DNA from: an uncultured Clostridia bacterium
GTDB lineage: Bacteria > Bacillota > Clostridia > UBA1381
Reading direction: 5' to 3'
DNA length: 51,365 nucleotides
Assembly (NCBI GenBank): GCA_947628155.1
Contig: CANQYQ010000002.1
Location: forward strand, 1-51,365
Shown piece by piece: positions 39,876 to 48,671 of this stretch. The translations under genes were made by a program, and so were the position numbers. Numbering within the stretch: the first letter of the stretch is position 1; every line of letters starts with the position of its first letter. The notes under the pieces were generated by a model. It saw nothing but the letters and a program-made list of their open reading frames with translations. It did not search any database and was not told the DNA's origin.

Positions 39876-42674
39876 TCATCTTTCCTTATACCGATACACG
39901 GTACGTTCCCGGACTTCAAGATCGCTTCCCGACGGATACGTATCGCTGTACGCGCTCCATGATCCGTATGAGCGGTATATGTACTTTGTTTTCACGGGGC
40001 GCGAACGGTACTGGAACAGCACTCCGCCGCTCGTCTCCACCTCGTACCAGCGATAGCACGTATTGGAGCAGCGGTATTTTTGGCCGTTTACGTAATACGC
40101 GTAATCCGCCGTGGTGTCCTCCGAATACGGCAGCGGACTGTCAAACCAGCCCAAATCATGATATACGGCCTCATCGCAGAATTTATAGTTTCCCGTCCTG
40201 TATTTTGTCGCGTCGTTACCGGTATTGCCGGTGCAATAATGAGCGTAATGATATCGCTTCGGCGTCGAGGTTATCCTCGACTCTACCTCGCGCGTGCTCG
40301 ATTCTTTTATCGGCTCATCCTGCCATTGACTCCACGAACCGGTGGTAGTTATTTCGTCTATAAGCTCTAAGGAGCTGTTTCTTGTCTCGCTCTCTATTTC
40401 CCGCCAACTTCGGCTGCTGTACTGAGTTTTTGACTCGATGATATAATCGTTGTCGTTTACGTATGACGGCAGTGATTGCGTCCACTCCGACCAGCTCGCC
40501 GGTTTCTGCGCGGGTCTTTGCGTAGGTTTCTGCGCGGGTCTTTGCGTGGGCGAGTTATTGCCGGGGCGTACCGCGTCTGTTTTGGCATTATATATCATCA
40601 TGGCCGAGTCTATGCGCTTTAACGATACGCCGATCGATGAATTTGTGACATCGTCAAGGACCCCGTTCTCCTCGGCTATCGCCATATATCCGTACGGGTA
40701 TTGCTCATCGCCCGACGCTAATCCCGCGACGACGGTCAGAATTTTGGCCGCCTGCTCCGTAGTTATATTTCCGTCGGGATCAAATTTATTGCCGCCTATG
40801 CCGTTAATCGCTCCCGCCTTTACGCACGCGTTTATATATTCGCTCGCCCAATGACTCTTCGCGTCGTCAAACGTGCATTTCTGCGTTGTGTCATAGCCTT
40901 GCATACGGCACATCATCGCGGCAAATTCCGCGCGCGTTATCGTTCTGTCCGGACCGAGCGTGGAATCGCCGTAGCCGGTCATTATCTTCTCCTTCACAAC
41001 GTAATTGACCGCGGCCTTCTGCACTGAGCTGAGTCCCGACGTATCCGAAAAATCATCGGCCTTCTCGGGCGGAGCGTTGCCGGTGATCGTATATTCACGG
41101 CTCATTTGCGCGCCGTTATTGCCCTTGGCGACGACCTTGAGATCATGCGTTCCGCGTATGCCGCTTAAATCGGCCTTATACGGCACCTCCGACGCTGTCA
41201 CTGTAAGCGCGCCGTCGATATAATATTCCACGGTTATGCTGTCCGAGCCGTACAGATGCGGATATGTATAAAGCTGCGCGCTTCCTTCGGTAGATATGGC
41301 GCCGTCGGCCTTTTTGAAAAACTGCTCCGCGCTCGCGTCCCAGTCACCATGTATGAACCACGGCGCTTTTACCGCCTCGTTATACGCGGACTGCAGGGCG
41401 CTTGAGCCGTCAAGCGCGTATTTGTTTACCTCGTTTGACATGGATTGGTTAAAATAGGCCATCAGCTTCACCTGCGGATATACCATCGGGATAAACGCGA
41501 ACATCCTGCGGAGCTGCTGTGCCGCCCATTCGTCATGGTTTTGGTTAATGCTTCCGGTAGTTCTGTACGCGCTTCCGCATTCGGAAATCATTATCGGCTT
41601 CCTGTCACCATAGGTATCGACGATCTCCTTTATCATTAGCACGGGGTCGGAGTTATAACCCGATTTAAAGCATACCTCATTGAACTTTTCGGCGTCGCTC
41701 CACGTTTTGCCCTCAAAATATTTGTTTGCATAGCAATTTACGCCGACCCAATCGACATATTCGTCGCCGGGATAAAAGTCGTGCGCGCTGTACGGCCATG
41801 ACGCGCTTTTCCATTTCGAGGTGTGCGCCACGCTCCATACTATGGATATGTTTGACAAGCCGCGCATCTTATCGGCAACGGTTCGGAACACCGATTTAAA
41901 CTCGGACGGCGAGCATGTATTTACCCATATGTTGACCTCCGCGCCTATGCGCAGATATATCGGCACGCCGCTATAGCCTTTAAGAAGCGAGTACAGGCTT
42001 GAAAGATACGAATCCGAGGATTTGACGCTCCTGACCGTTGACGCTTCGTCTGTAAAATTCAGCGCCAGCTCCACGGCCTTATTCTGACTCTTAGCCTTAT
42101 TTAATACGACCCGCGCCCAGTCAAATTCACCCGTGTTTCCGTAGCTTAGGTAAAGCAGCACCATTGATTCGTCAGATCCCGAATGCTCGCTTACCTGTCC
42201 GTAAAGAACGCCGCGCGGTTCGTTTTTCTCGCCGTATGACTTCTGTACGGCGGTCGTGCTTTGGTAAACATCGAGAGACGGCGTTAGCTGCTTTACATAA
42301 TTCTCGGCTATGATGACTCCGTCATCCCAGCCGAGCTGTCTTCCGTACGGGATATACATATTAAAATATTTTACGGCGTTTTCGTAATCTCCCGTGAACG
42401 CGTACGCGAACGCCACGTCATAGGCACGTGAGCCGATAATGTTACGAGTCTGCTCGTTATCCGGTTCGCCGGACACAAGGTCGATTATCTGCACTCCGTA
42501 TTTTATCGTTCCCGCGTAATCGCCGCCCGCGACCGCGGCGTCATAGTTATTGTTAATGCTCCAGTATGAGTGGGGCAGCTCGTACGCGGCCGCGCACGGA
42601 ACAAGCGATACGGCGAAAACCGCCGCGCATATTATAGATAATATTTTTTTCATATGGATCCTTTTGTTTGTCAT
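39876..42674 (-). CDS. GH26-like glycoside hydrolase with SLH domains
   Basis: The 932-residue protein starts with a signal peptide (residues about 8-30) and TPR-like helices, then a GH26-type barrel. The likely acid/base Glu246 lies in LRIGAEVNIW and the nucleophile Glu365 in IMISECGSAY; both are intact. GH26 enzymes cut beta-mannans or related glucans. Three SLH segments follow near residues 560-700 (ITRAEFAAMMCRM, ITTEQAAKILTVV), then a Pro/Gln linker and a Cys/Tyr-rich tail. It abuts the TIR gene (TAAATG) and is part of that operon, which is unusual for a surface enzyme. Confidence 0.82.
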   Translation of the reverse strand: MTNKRIHMKKILSIICAAVFAVSLVPCAAAYELPHSYWSINNNYDAAVAGGDYAGTIKYGVQIIDLVSGEPDNEQTRNIIGSRAYDVAFAYAFTGDYENAVKYFNMYIPYGRQLGWDDGVIIAENYVKQLTPSLDVYQSTTAVQKSYGEKNEPRGVLYGQVSEHSGSDESMVLLYLSYGNTGEFDWARVVLNKAKSQNKAVELALNFTDEASTVRSVKSSDSYLSSLYSLLKGYSGVPIYLRIGAEVNIWVNTCSPSEFKSVFRTVADKMRGLSNISIVWSVAHTSKWKSASWPYSAHDFYPGDEYVDWVGVNCYANKYFEGKTWSDAEKFNEVCFKSGYNSDPVLMIKEIVDTYGDRKPIMISECGSAYRTTGSINQNHDEWAAQQLRRMFAFIPMVYPQVKLMAYFNQSMSNEVNKYALDGSSALQSAYNEAVKAPWFIHGDWDASAEQFFKKADGAISTEGSAQLYTYPHLYGSDSITVEYYIDGALTVTASEVPYKADLSGIRGTHDLKVVAKGNNGAQMSREYTITGNAPPEKADDFSDTSGLSSVQKAAVNYVVKEKIMTGYGDSTLGPDRTITRAEFAAMMCRMQGYDTTQKCTFDDAKSHWASEYINACVKAGAINGIGGNKFDPDGNITTEQAAKILTVVAGLASGDEQYPYGYMAIAEENGVLDDVTNSSIGVSLKRIDSAMMIYNAKTDAVRPGNNSPTQRPAQKPTQRPAQKPASWSEWTQSLPSYVNDNDYIIESKTQYSSRSWREIESETRNSSLELIDEITTTGSWSQWQDEPIKESSTREVESRITSTPKRYHYAHYCTGNTGNDATKYRTGNYKFCDEAVYHDLGWFDSPLPYSEDTTADYAYYVNGQKYRCSNTCYRWYEVETSGGVLFQYRSRPVKTKYIYRSYGSWSAYSDTYPSGSDLEVRERTVYRYKER

Positions 42675-45600
42675 TTATCTCCCTCCTTTGACTGCCGCTT
42701 CGGCTCTCTCTATCAGCTGTTCGGATGTGTAGTACGGATAAATCAGGCAGTCGGGCGCGTATATCGGCGAAAACGCCAATTCCTGACGCTGCTCGTTAAA
42801 CGCTTCATACCCGTATCCGAACCGATAAATAATATCCAGCGTATCCACATCGATAAACCATGTGTAAGCGCCGCGCGTTATTATGATATCGTTTTCCTTT
42901 ATATTAAAATCAAGTGTCACGTCCGTTGTTATGTCGTTCGCTTCGTCTCTTTCAAGACGCGTACTGTTTAACAGACTTCCGTCCGCGGCGTCATACCGAT
43001 AAATGGTATTGTTTGCCGAATACAATATTACGCTGTTATCGGGCGCGAACCGTATTTGTTTAACGGCGGCGGCGCCGGGCGCCGAAAAGCTGTTTATAAG
43101 CGTTCCGTCCGCCGTATTGAAGCAGTGCACCGCGCCGTCGCGGACTACGGCAAGCATGGACGAATCAAACGATATATCCATATTCTCCGCGCGATCCACA
43201 TATCCCGTCACGCTCTCATTTGATTGATACACATTTGTAATTTTCCCCGATACCGTATTAACTATGGCGGCGTTATACCGGTCTTCGGAATAATCAGCGC
43301 TTTCAAACGCGATATAAAGTCCGTTCGGGCTGACGCGGCAGCTTTCGGACAACGGATTTATGTCTCCGCCCAAATCTATTTCCCTGAGCGTATCGGTAAT
43401 CACCGCAAAGCCATGATTTATGGTGAAAACCATAGTCCCCTCATTCCGCGTTTCCTTAACGTTTGGGCGGAAAAATGACCCGTATCCGCTTAAATCATAC
43501 GTTTTCCCCATCTCGCCGGTTTGTGTGTCATACAGCGTGACGCTGTCATTGCCTATCGCGGCAATATTATCCCGGAAAAACCGATATTCCCCGTCGTCTT
43601 GCCGCGGCAGCTCATACATTACGCTGTCCGCCGCCAAATCGTAAACCAACGTACCGCCGCTATCGGTAAGCAGCGCATAGCGCCCGTCACGGCTGAATTT
43701 CATATCGCGTATCCATCTGTTGTCACCCGCTTCAATTACGCGGTAATTTGAGTCATATATTCTGTTATACAGATACAGACAGCTTTTATTTGTTCCGATA
43801 ACGGCATAGCAGTCGTCATTTCCCGACAGGAAGGAATATGACGCGTCAATATTTAATTGACAGCTTATCCATATATCGTCGGCCGGACTGCCCGAATATA
43901 CGCTCCCGTCCTCGCAAAGGATCTCCACCGTACGCGTTTGCTCCGCGAAATACACATTTTTAATGATCGAACCCGTCACGGTGTTTTCGCAGGACACGGA
44001 ACCGTCGTCATAGTTTAAATACACCATTTGACGCGAATCCTTAGCGGCAATAACGTTATAAATTTCGTCACCCTTTTTCATGCTCATCAACGTTATACCG
44101 CCCTCCCACGGGGAATAATCCTCAAGCTTGACGCTATACGCCGCAGTTCCGTCGCCGGCCGTCCTTGTAACATAATATGAAACGCCGTTATCATAATTGT
44201 ACTCGAGCAGTACAAAGCTCCCGTCCTCGGCGTATACGACGTCCTGCACATAATTTCCCGTGGAATAGAGCGCGGCAGACTCCCGCGTTTTTGAGTCTAT
44301 TGTGAATATCCTCCGTTCATAAGAATCATCCGCCGGATCCAATCTGCTTATGACCGCGCACAGCCTTCCGCCGTTTGTCAGCTTCGGCGGCGACCATATC
44401 GTTTCAATATAGTAATTTTCCGGCAGCGCATGGTCGGTCAAATACATATGCCCGCCCGTTCGGCAGTCTATGAAATCGAATGCCCCCTCGTAGCTGCGGT
44501 GCGCGCACATAATCGAGCCGTCCGGCGAAAATACCGCGAATGCCGCGACGGAGTCCGAATCAAAATACCCGCGCTCCCATATCACGTCTCCCGTATCAAT
44601 ATCTATGCCGCGGCATGAATAATACAGCGCGGCGGTTATACGTCCGTTATCGGTAAACGCGGCGTTTAATATACCCGGCAGATTCTCCTCATACAGCACG
44701 CCGCCCGAATCAACGTCCCACACGTACAATGTATCGGTATCGTCCCATGCGAGAATACGTGTCCCGTCGGGACTGTACATACATTTCTTTATTTCACCCG
44801 CCGCCTCAAGCCTCCGGTCAAGTCTTGTCAGACCGCGGTCCTCATACGCGTATGTCGCGTCCGCAAGGACCTTCATTGACGACGGGAGCAGCCGCTCGGG
44901 TTCCTCCTCATACGGGCGCACGGACAGCGCGGTCTCTATCGCGCCGATCCTGTCGTTATCGGCGAGCAGCGTTTCGGCGTTCCGCGCCGCCATATCCGCG
45001 CCCGCGATACTCAGCTCGCGGTTCTTCTCGCTTACCATAGCGAGATTGTCCTCCGCCGCGCGGCGCTGTTCCTCGGCATAGATTGAATTTTGCTCGGCTA
45101 TTTCCCGCTGCTCCTCCGCATATTCCAAATTCTGCTCCGCAATCGCCTTTTGACGGGTCGCCTCATAAAGGTTACTCTCCGCCGCCGCCCTTTGGATATC
45201 CGCTTCGGCAAGGTTATCGTTGGCCTCCTTTGTCTTTTCGGCTAAGTCGGCGTTGCTTTTCGTTAAAGATGTATTGGCGTCGTCTAATTCGCTGTTCGCT
45301 TCCTGCAGCTCTTCGTTGCTTTTATCAAGACGCGTATTTGTTTCCCGAAGCTTATCATTTGTTTGCTTCAGAGTGCTGTTTGCGTCGTCGAGATCCTTAT
45401 TGCTTTTCGACAGCGCGGCATTCGCGTTATCAAGCTTATTATTTGTTTCCGTTAGTGTTGAATTGGCGCTGTCGAGCTTGCCGTTCGTCTCCGTCAAGGC
45501 GGAATTGGTATTGTCCAATTCGGTATTCGCGGCGTCAAGCTCCGAATTTGCGTCTTCAAGCTTGGTGTTTGCCTCGTTAAGCTCGTCGTTTGTCGATTCC

Positions 45601-46340
45601 AAATTCCCGTTGCTTATATCAAGCTCCTTTGTCCTGAGCTCCAGCTCCTCATTCTTTGCCTGGAGCTGATTCCTCTGGTCGCTTATTTTCATAAGCATGA
45701 CGCTGCTGTAAACCCCGAAAAGCGTAACTCCTATGAAGGCGGCCGCCGCTCCGGCCGCAAGCCTTTGCGTCCTGCGGCGGCGGTTACGGTTGTATAGATC
45801 ATCATAGCCGCAGCCGAGAAGCGGCGCGGCGATCCGCAAAAACTCAATGTTCAGCTTTTTGAGCATACCGCTTTGGGTTTTGGATATGATATTCGCCGCC
45901 ATCGGCTCTACGGCAGTTTCGCGCGTAACAGCCGTGCCGTCGGGCAGCTTTAGCGTTTCTATATTCGTGCGCAGCTCACTCGGGAGTACCTCGCCCGGTT
46001 CGCCGCTTATTATAAGCGTTATTATATTGTCGTTTGTACCGCTGTGCAGCTCCTTGAACCGCGCGATCTCCTCTCTGCACCACCGCGATTTGACCGTCTC
46101 ACCGGAGCATATGACTATCAAATATTCCGAATTTTCCAGCGCGGCTCTTATCTCGGCGCTTAAATCACCGCTTGCCTGCAGCTCCGTTTCATCGCGGAAA
46201 ATGCGCCAGTGCTCCTTCGCGCGGCACATCTCCCTCGGCGGCTTATAGCCCTCAAGCATTTTCTGTAATTTCTCCGCGATTTTTTTGTCCGGATTTACGT
46301 GACGATAGCTTATAAACGCTTTATACGCGTATTCCTTCAT
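42675..46340 (-). CDS. TIR - transmembrane - Asn-heptad coiled coil - WD40 protein
   Basis: The 1221-residue protein has four parts. Residues 1-150 form a TIR domain (AFISYRHVN, WRIFRDETEL, LIVICSGETV, SRWCREEIARF); Glu91 sits at the place of the NADase glutamate (W-x-x-x-E). Residues about 193-217 form one membrane helix. Residues 244-369 are 18 consecutive heptads N-x-x-L-x-x-(A/S/T/K), followed by a second coiled-coil repeat with EAxxQRxxAE. Residues about 500-1221 are a beta-propeller with WD40-like repeats (CMYSPDGTRILAWDDTDTLY). The topology would put TIR and propeller on opposite sides of the membrane, or both inside if the helix does not span. It is third in an operon with RsbW- and RsbV-like genes. 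Confidence 0.85.
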   Translation of the reverse strand: MKEYAYKAFISYRHVNPDKKIAEKLQKMLEGYKPPREMCRAKEHWRIFRDETELQASGDLSAEIRAALENSEYLIVICSGETVKSRWCREEIARFKELHSGTNDNIITLIISGEPGEVLPSELRTNIETLKLPDGTAVTRETAVEPMAANIISKTQSGMLKKLNIEFLRIAAPLLGCGYDDLYNRNRRRRTQRLAAGAAAAFIGVTLFGVYSSVMLMKISDQRNQLQAKNEELELRTKELDISNGNLESTNDELNEANTKLEDANSELDAANTELDNTNSALTETNGKLDSANSTLTETNNKLDNANAALSKSNKDLDDANSTLKQTNDKLRETNTRLDKSNEELQEANSELDDANTSLTKSNADLAEKTKEANDNLAEADIQRAAAESNLYEATRQKAIAEQNLEYAEEQREIAEQNSIYAEEQRRAAEDNLAMVSEKNRELSIAGADMAARNAETLLADNDRIGAIETALSVRPYEEEPERLLPSSMKVLADATYAYEDRGLTRLDRRLEAAGEIKKCMYSPDGTRILAWDDTDTLYVWDVDSGGVLYEENLPGILNAAFTDNGRITAALYYSCRGIDIDTGDVIWERGYFDSDSVAAFAVFSPDGSIMCAHRSYEGAFDFIDCRTGGHMYLTDHALPENYYIETIWSPPKLTNGGRLCAVISRLDPADDSYERRIFTIDSKTRESAALYSTGNYVQDVVYAEDGSFVLLEYNYDNGVSYYVTRTAGDGTAAYSVKLEDYSPWEGGITLMSMKKGDEIYNVIAAKDSRQMVYLNYDDGSVSCENTVTGSIIKNVYFAEQTRTVEILCEDGSVYSGSPADDIWISCQLNIDASYSFLSGNDDCYAVIGTNKSCLYLYNRIYDSNYRVIEAGDNRWIRDMKFSRDGRYALLTDSGGTLVYDLAADSVMYELPRQDDGEYRFFRDNIAAIGNDSVTLYDTQTGEMGKTYDLSGYGSFFRPNVKETRNEGTMVFTINHGFAVITDTLREIDLGGDINPLSESCRVSPNGLYIAFESADYSEDRYNAAIVNTVSGKITNVYQSNESVTGYVDRAENMDISFDSSMLAVVRDGAVHCFNTADGTLINSFSAPGAAAVKQIRFAPDNSVILYSANNTIYRYDAADGSLLNSTRLERDEANDITTDVTLDFNIKENDIIITRGAYTWFIDVDTLDIIYRFGYGYEAFNEQRQELAFSPIYAPDCLIYPYYTSEQLIERAEAAVKGGR
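45234..45611 (-). repeat. 18 coding heptad repeats (21-bp period) in the TIR gene
   Basis: Each 21-bp unit encodes Asn-x-x-Leu-x-x-(Ala/Ser/Thr/Lys). The amino acids are conserved much better than the bases, so the pattern is under protein-level selection and is not a fresh DNA expansion. Confidence 0.9.
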
Positions 46341-46360
46341 GGAAACTCACCTGCCTCCGA

Positions 46361-46717
46361 TCATTCTTTAACATTCAAAATATTGATAAATCCCGTGCTT
46401 TCAAAAACGCCGCGAACCTCATCGTTTATATTTACGATGATCATATCCGTTCCGTCTTCGGCGTCGTCTACATATTGCTGCGCCGTAAGCAATACCCTGA
46501 GTCCCGCGCTGGCAATATACGCCACATCCTTAAAATCCAATACCAGCACAGACGCTTCCTTTAAATGCCTCATTATTATATCCGACAGCGCGGCGGACGT
46601 CCGAGTCTTTATCGAACCGGCTATGACGATCCTTGTCTGTGGATCGTCCTTTATAATTTTCGCCGAAAGCAGCGTTGTGTTATTATCGGGATCGGTCACC
46701 TTTATTATGTTTTCCAT
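46361..46717 (-). CDS. STAS-domain anti-sigma factor antagonist (RsbV-like)
   Basis: The 118-residue protein has a STAS fold (RIVIAGSIKTRTSAALSDII, VLVLDFKDVAYIASAGLRVL). The phosphorylation serine is Ser at IASAGLR, the site at which an RsbW-like kinase acts and an RsbU-like phosphatase reverses. Unphosphorylated antagonists bind the kinase and free its client. It lies between the kinase gene (four bases upstream) and the TIR gene (20 bases downstream). Confidence 0.9.
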   Translation of the reverse strand: MENIIKVTDPDNNTTLLSAKIIKDDPQTRIVIAGSIKTRTSAALSDIIMRHLKEASVLVLDFKDVAYIASAGLRVLLTAQQYVDDAEDGTDMIIVNINDEVRGVFESTGFINILNVKE

Positions 46718-46721
46718 CGCA

Positions 46722-47132
46722 CTAATCTCCTTTGTTAAATATTTTTATCAGCGTCAGTCTGTTTTCGCCTCCGGTATATTCATACGTCATATCGTCCGTT
46801 TTCAAACGCGCTATGAAAATTCCGAGTCCGCCCGACGTTCGTTCGCGTCCCGTTCCGGACATATCCGGAACGGCCGCTTTAAGAGGATCAAACGGTTTTC
46901 CGCTGTCGCAAAACGTTACCGAAACGGTATTGCCATAAATATCGAGCCGCGTACGTACAACCCCTTTTTTCGGGGCGTAGGCGTAGCTTGATATATTAAC
47001 GTATATTTCCTCTAACGCGACGATAAATGAAATTATTTCCTTTTCGTTAAATCCGCGGCCGCGAAGAATAATTATGATTTGCTCCGACAGCCTGTCCCAT
47101 TCGCTCAGCGACGCAAGTCCTATCCATTCCAC
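46722..47132 (-). CDS. Anti-sigma factor kinase-like protein (RsbW/SpoIIAB type)
   Basis: The 136-residue protein is a HATPase_c_2 kinase-like domain with FIVALEEIYVNISSYAYAP (N box), VTFCDSGKPFDP (G1) and SGGLGIFIARL (G2). Such proteins phosphorylate a STAS partner and hold a sigma factor or other client. The GTG at 47132 follows GGGGAG by eight bases; an overlapping ATG is out of frame and meets a stop. It is the first gene of the operon and has an ECF-type promoter. Confidence 0.9.
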   Translation of the reverse strand: MEWIGLASLSEWDRLSEQIIIILRGRGFNEKEIISFIVALEEIYVNISSYAYAPKKGVVRTRLDIYGNTVSVTFCDSGKPFDPLKAAVPDMSGTGRERTSGGLGIFIARLKTDDMTYEYTGGENRLTLIKIFNKGD

Positions 47133-47171
47133 ATTCCGTTCTCCCCATCAATATAATTATCTCCAAATACT

Positions 47172-47199
47172 GATACACACGACTTCACGTTTTGTTACA
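47172..47199 (-). promoter_or_regulatory. ECF-type promoter of the RsbW/TIR operon
   Basis: On the minus strand TGTAACA (47193-47199), 15 bases, and TGTATC (47172-47177). The -35 heptamer lies in TTTTGTTACAAAA, itself a near-perfect palindrome. Confidence 0.75.
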
Positions 47200-47222
47200 A
47201 AAGATATGTTTTAAAAAAAATT

Positions 47223-47250
47223 TGTAACAAAAATTATTTTAAGGTGTATG
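47223..47250 (+). promoter_or_regulatory. ECF-type promoter of the Rossmann-RyR gene
   Basis: TGTAACA (47223-47229), 15 bases, and TGTATG (47245-47250). The start would fall near 47257, just before the AGGAGG site. It is divergent to the promoter at 47172-47199, with the two -35 elements facing each other. Confidence 0.75.
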
Positions 47251-47276
47251 TATTATCGGGAACAGGAGGTATGTTA

Positions 47277-48671
47277 ATGCTGCCGTTATTTTATAAAAAC
47301 AGGAATATTTTTATTTTTTCGAATCCGGACAGCCGCTCGCTCATACTGGCGCGGAGCATACGTGAGACGGACAAATCGGCCGCTGTTATTTTCGCGGGAG
47401 GTTCAAACGCGGATAAGGAATCAATCGCCGCCGTGAAGCGCGCGGGCTGCCGAATATACAGGCGTTCGATCGAATCGGTCGGATTTAAAGGGTATGCTCC
47501 GAACAGCACAATTCGCGTGATTCTTACAAGCGCCGATGAGGACGCCAATCTCAAATCGGCGTTAAGGCTGACAAAACGGCTGCGCGGCAAGGTAAATGCC
47601 GAAATTTATACCTTTAACACATCAAAAGCATCGGAATGCTTATTGGACAGCGTAGATAAGGGCGGCGGGAATAATTTGACCGCGCCCGTTAAAATACGCA
47701 GGGTAAACGCGGTGCGCAATCAGATATATCTTGACCTCCTGAACAATTCGCTGTTTGAGGAGGCGGTAGAGGAATACGATGAAAAAGTAATATCCGTCCT
47801 TATCGTCGGATTCGGTCAATACGGAACGGAAATGCTCAAGGCCGTGCTTTGGTGCGGTCAAATGGATGGTTATACGCTGCGTGCGCACGTTATTGATAAA
47901 AATCCGGATATTGAGTCGATTTTTTACCGGCAGTGCCCTGGCATACTGCAGCGGGGTTCTCAACCCAGAAGCGGCGAGGATTACTATGAGCTCAATTTTT
48001 ACGGCGGCATTGACGTTAACACGCACGCATTTAACGAATGTATTGAAAATATCGGGTCCGTTTCGCTTGCGCTTGTTTCGTTGGGGGATGAAAATCTGAA
48101 CATCGCCTCCGCAATGACGCTGCGTTCCGTTTTTTCCGGGATCAAAATCGACGGCGGCGGCGTTCCGGAGCATTCAAGGGCGGCGCGGCAAAAGCCGAGG
48201 ATCATCGCGGTCACGCACAACCCGGAAAAGGCGGCGCTGCTTAAAGAAAACCGCCTTTCGAATTATAACCGTCAGTATTATCAGATCGACTGCATGGGAG
48301 CGGATACCGATTTGTACTCTTACGATAATATTTTTATTCCGCAGCTGGAGGCCATGGCGCTGCAAACACATCTGCAGTGGGGCACGGCGGATGATTTTGA
48401 TAATTACGAATACAACAGGCGCTCATCCATGACAAGCGCCATTCACAAAAAATACAGGGATATGCTTATGCCCGATGATGAAACGAAAGATATTCTTGAG
48501 CACAAGCGCTGGAACGCATATATGCGCGGCACGGAGGGATACTCCTTCGGATATATAAGAGACGATCTCGCGCTGCGGCACCCGCTGCTTACGAAATATG
48601 ATAATCTGAGCCGCGCGGAAAAGGATAAGGACGCGAAAATGAACAGCGTCGGCACGCCTCCCGTGTTTTAG
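47277..48671 (+). CDS. TrkA-N/RCK-like Rossmann protein with C-terminal RyR domain
   Basis: The 464-residue protein has an N-terminal Rossmann-like part and a second nucleotide-binding domain with VLIVGFGQYGTE (GxGxxG at residues 178-183), as in TrkA-N/RCK domains that bind NAD(H). The last 80 residues read WNAYMRGTEGYSFGYIRDDL and HPLLTKYDNLSRAEKDKD, which match the RyR domain of ryanodine receptors and of some bacterial proteins. No membrane helix is seen. The ATG at 47277 is chosen since AGGAGG lies seven bases before it and the promoter lies just upstream; an in-frame GTG at 47244 is inside the promoter. It may sense a nucleotide made or used by the TIR protein; that is inference. Confidence 0.82.
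   Translation: MLPLFYKNRNIFIFSNPDSRSLILARSIRETDKSAAVIFAGGSNADKESIAAVKRAGCRIYRRSIESVGFKGYAPNSTIRVILTSADEDANLKSALRLTKRLRGKVNAEIYTFNTSKASECLLDSVDKGGGNNLTAPVKIRRVNAVRNQIYLDLLNNSLFEEAVEEYDEKVISVLIVGFGQYGTEMLKAVLWCGQMDGYTLRAHVIDKNPDIESIFYRQCPGILQRGSQPRSGEDYYELNFYGGIDVNTHAFNECIENIGSVSLALVSLGDENLNIASAMTLRSVFSGIKIDGGGVPEHSRAARQKPRIIAVTHNPEKAALLKENRLSNYNRQYYQIDCMGADTDLYSYDNIFIPQLEAMALQTHLQWGTADDFDNYEYNRRSSMTSAIHKKYRDMLMPDDETKDILEHKRWNAYMRGTEGYSFGYIRDDLALRHPLLTKYDNLSRAEKDKDAKMNSVGTPPVF

Noticed and set aside
45234-45611. 21-bp periodic DNA repeat as a mobile or CRISPR element
   Set aside because: The period is a coding heptad and the conservation is at the protein level.
47244-47276. Earlier GTG start for the Rossmann-RyR gene
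   Set aside because: It lies within the -10 region of the promoter and has no ribosome binding site.
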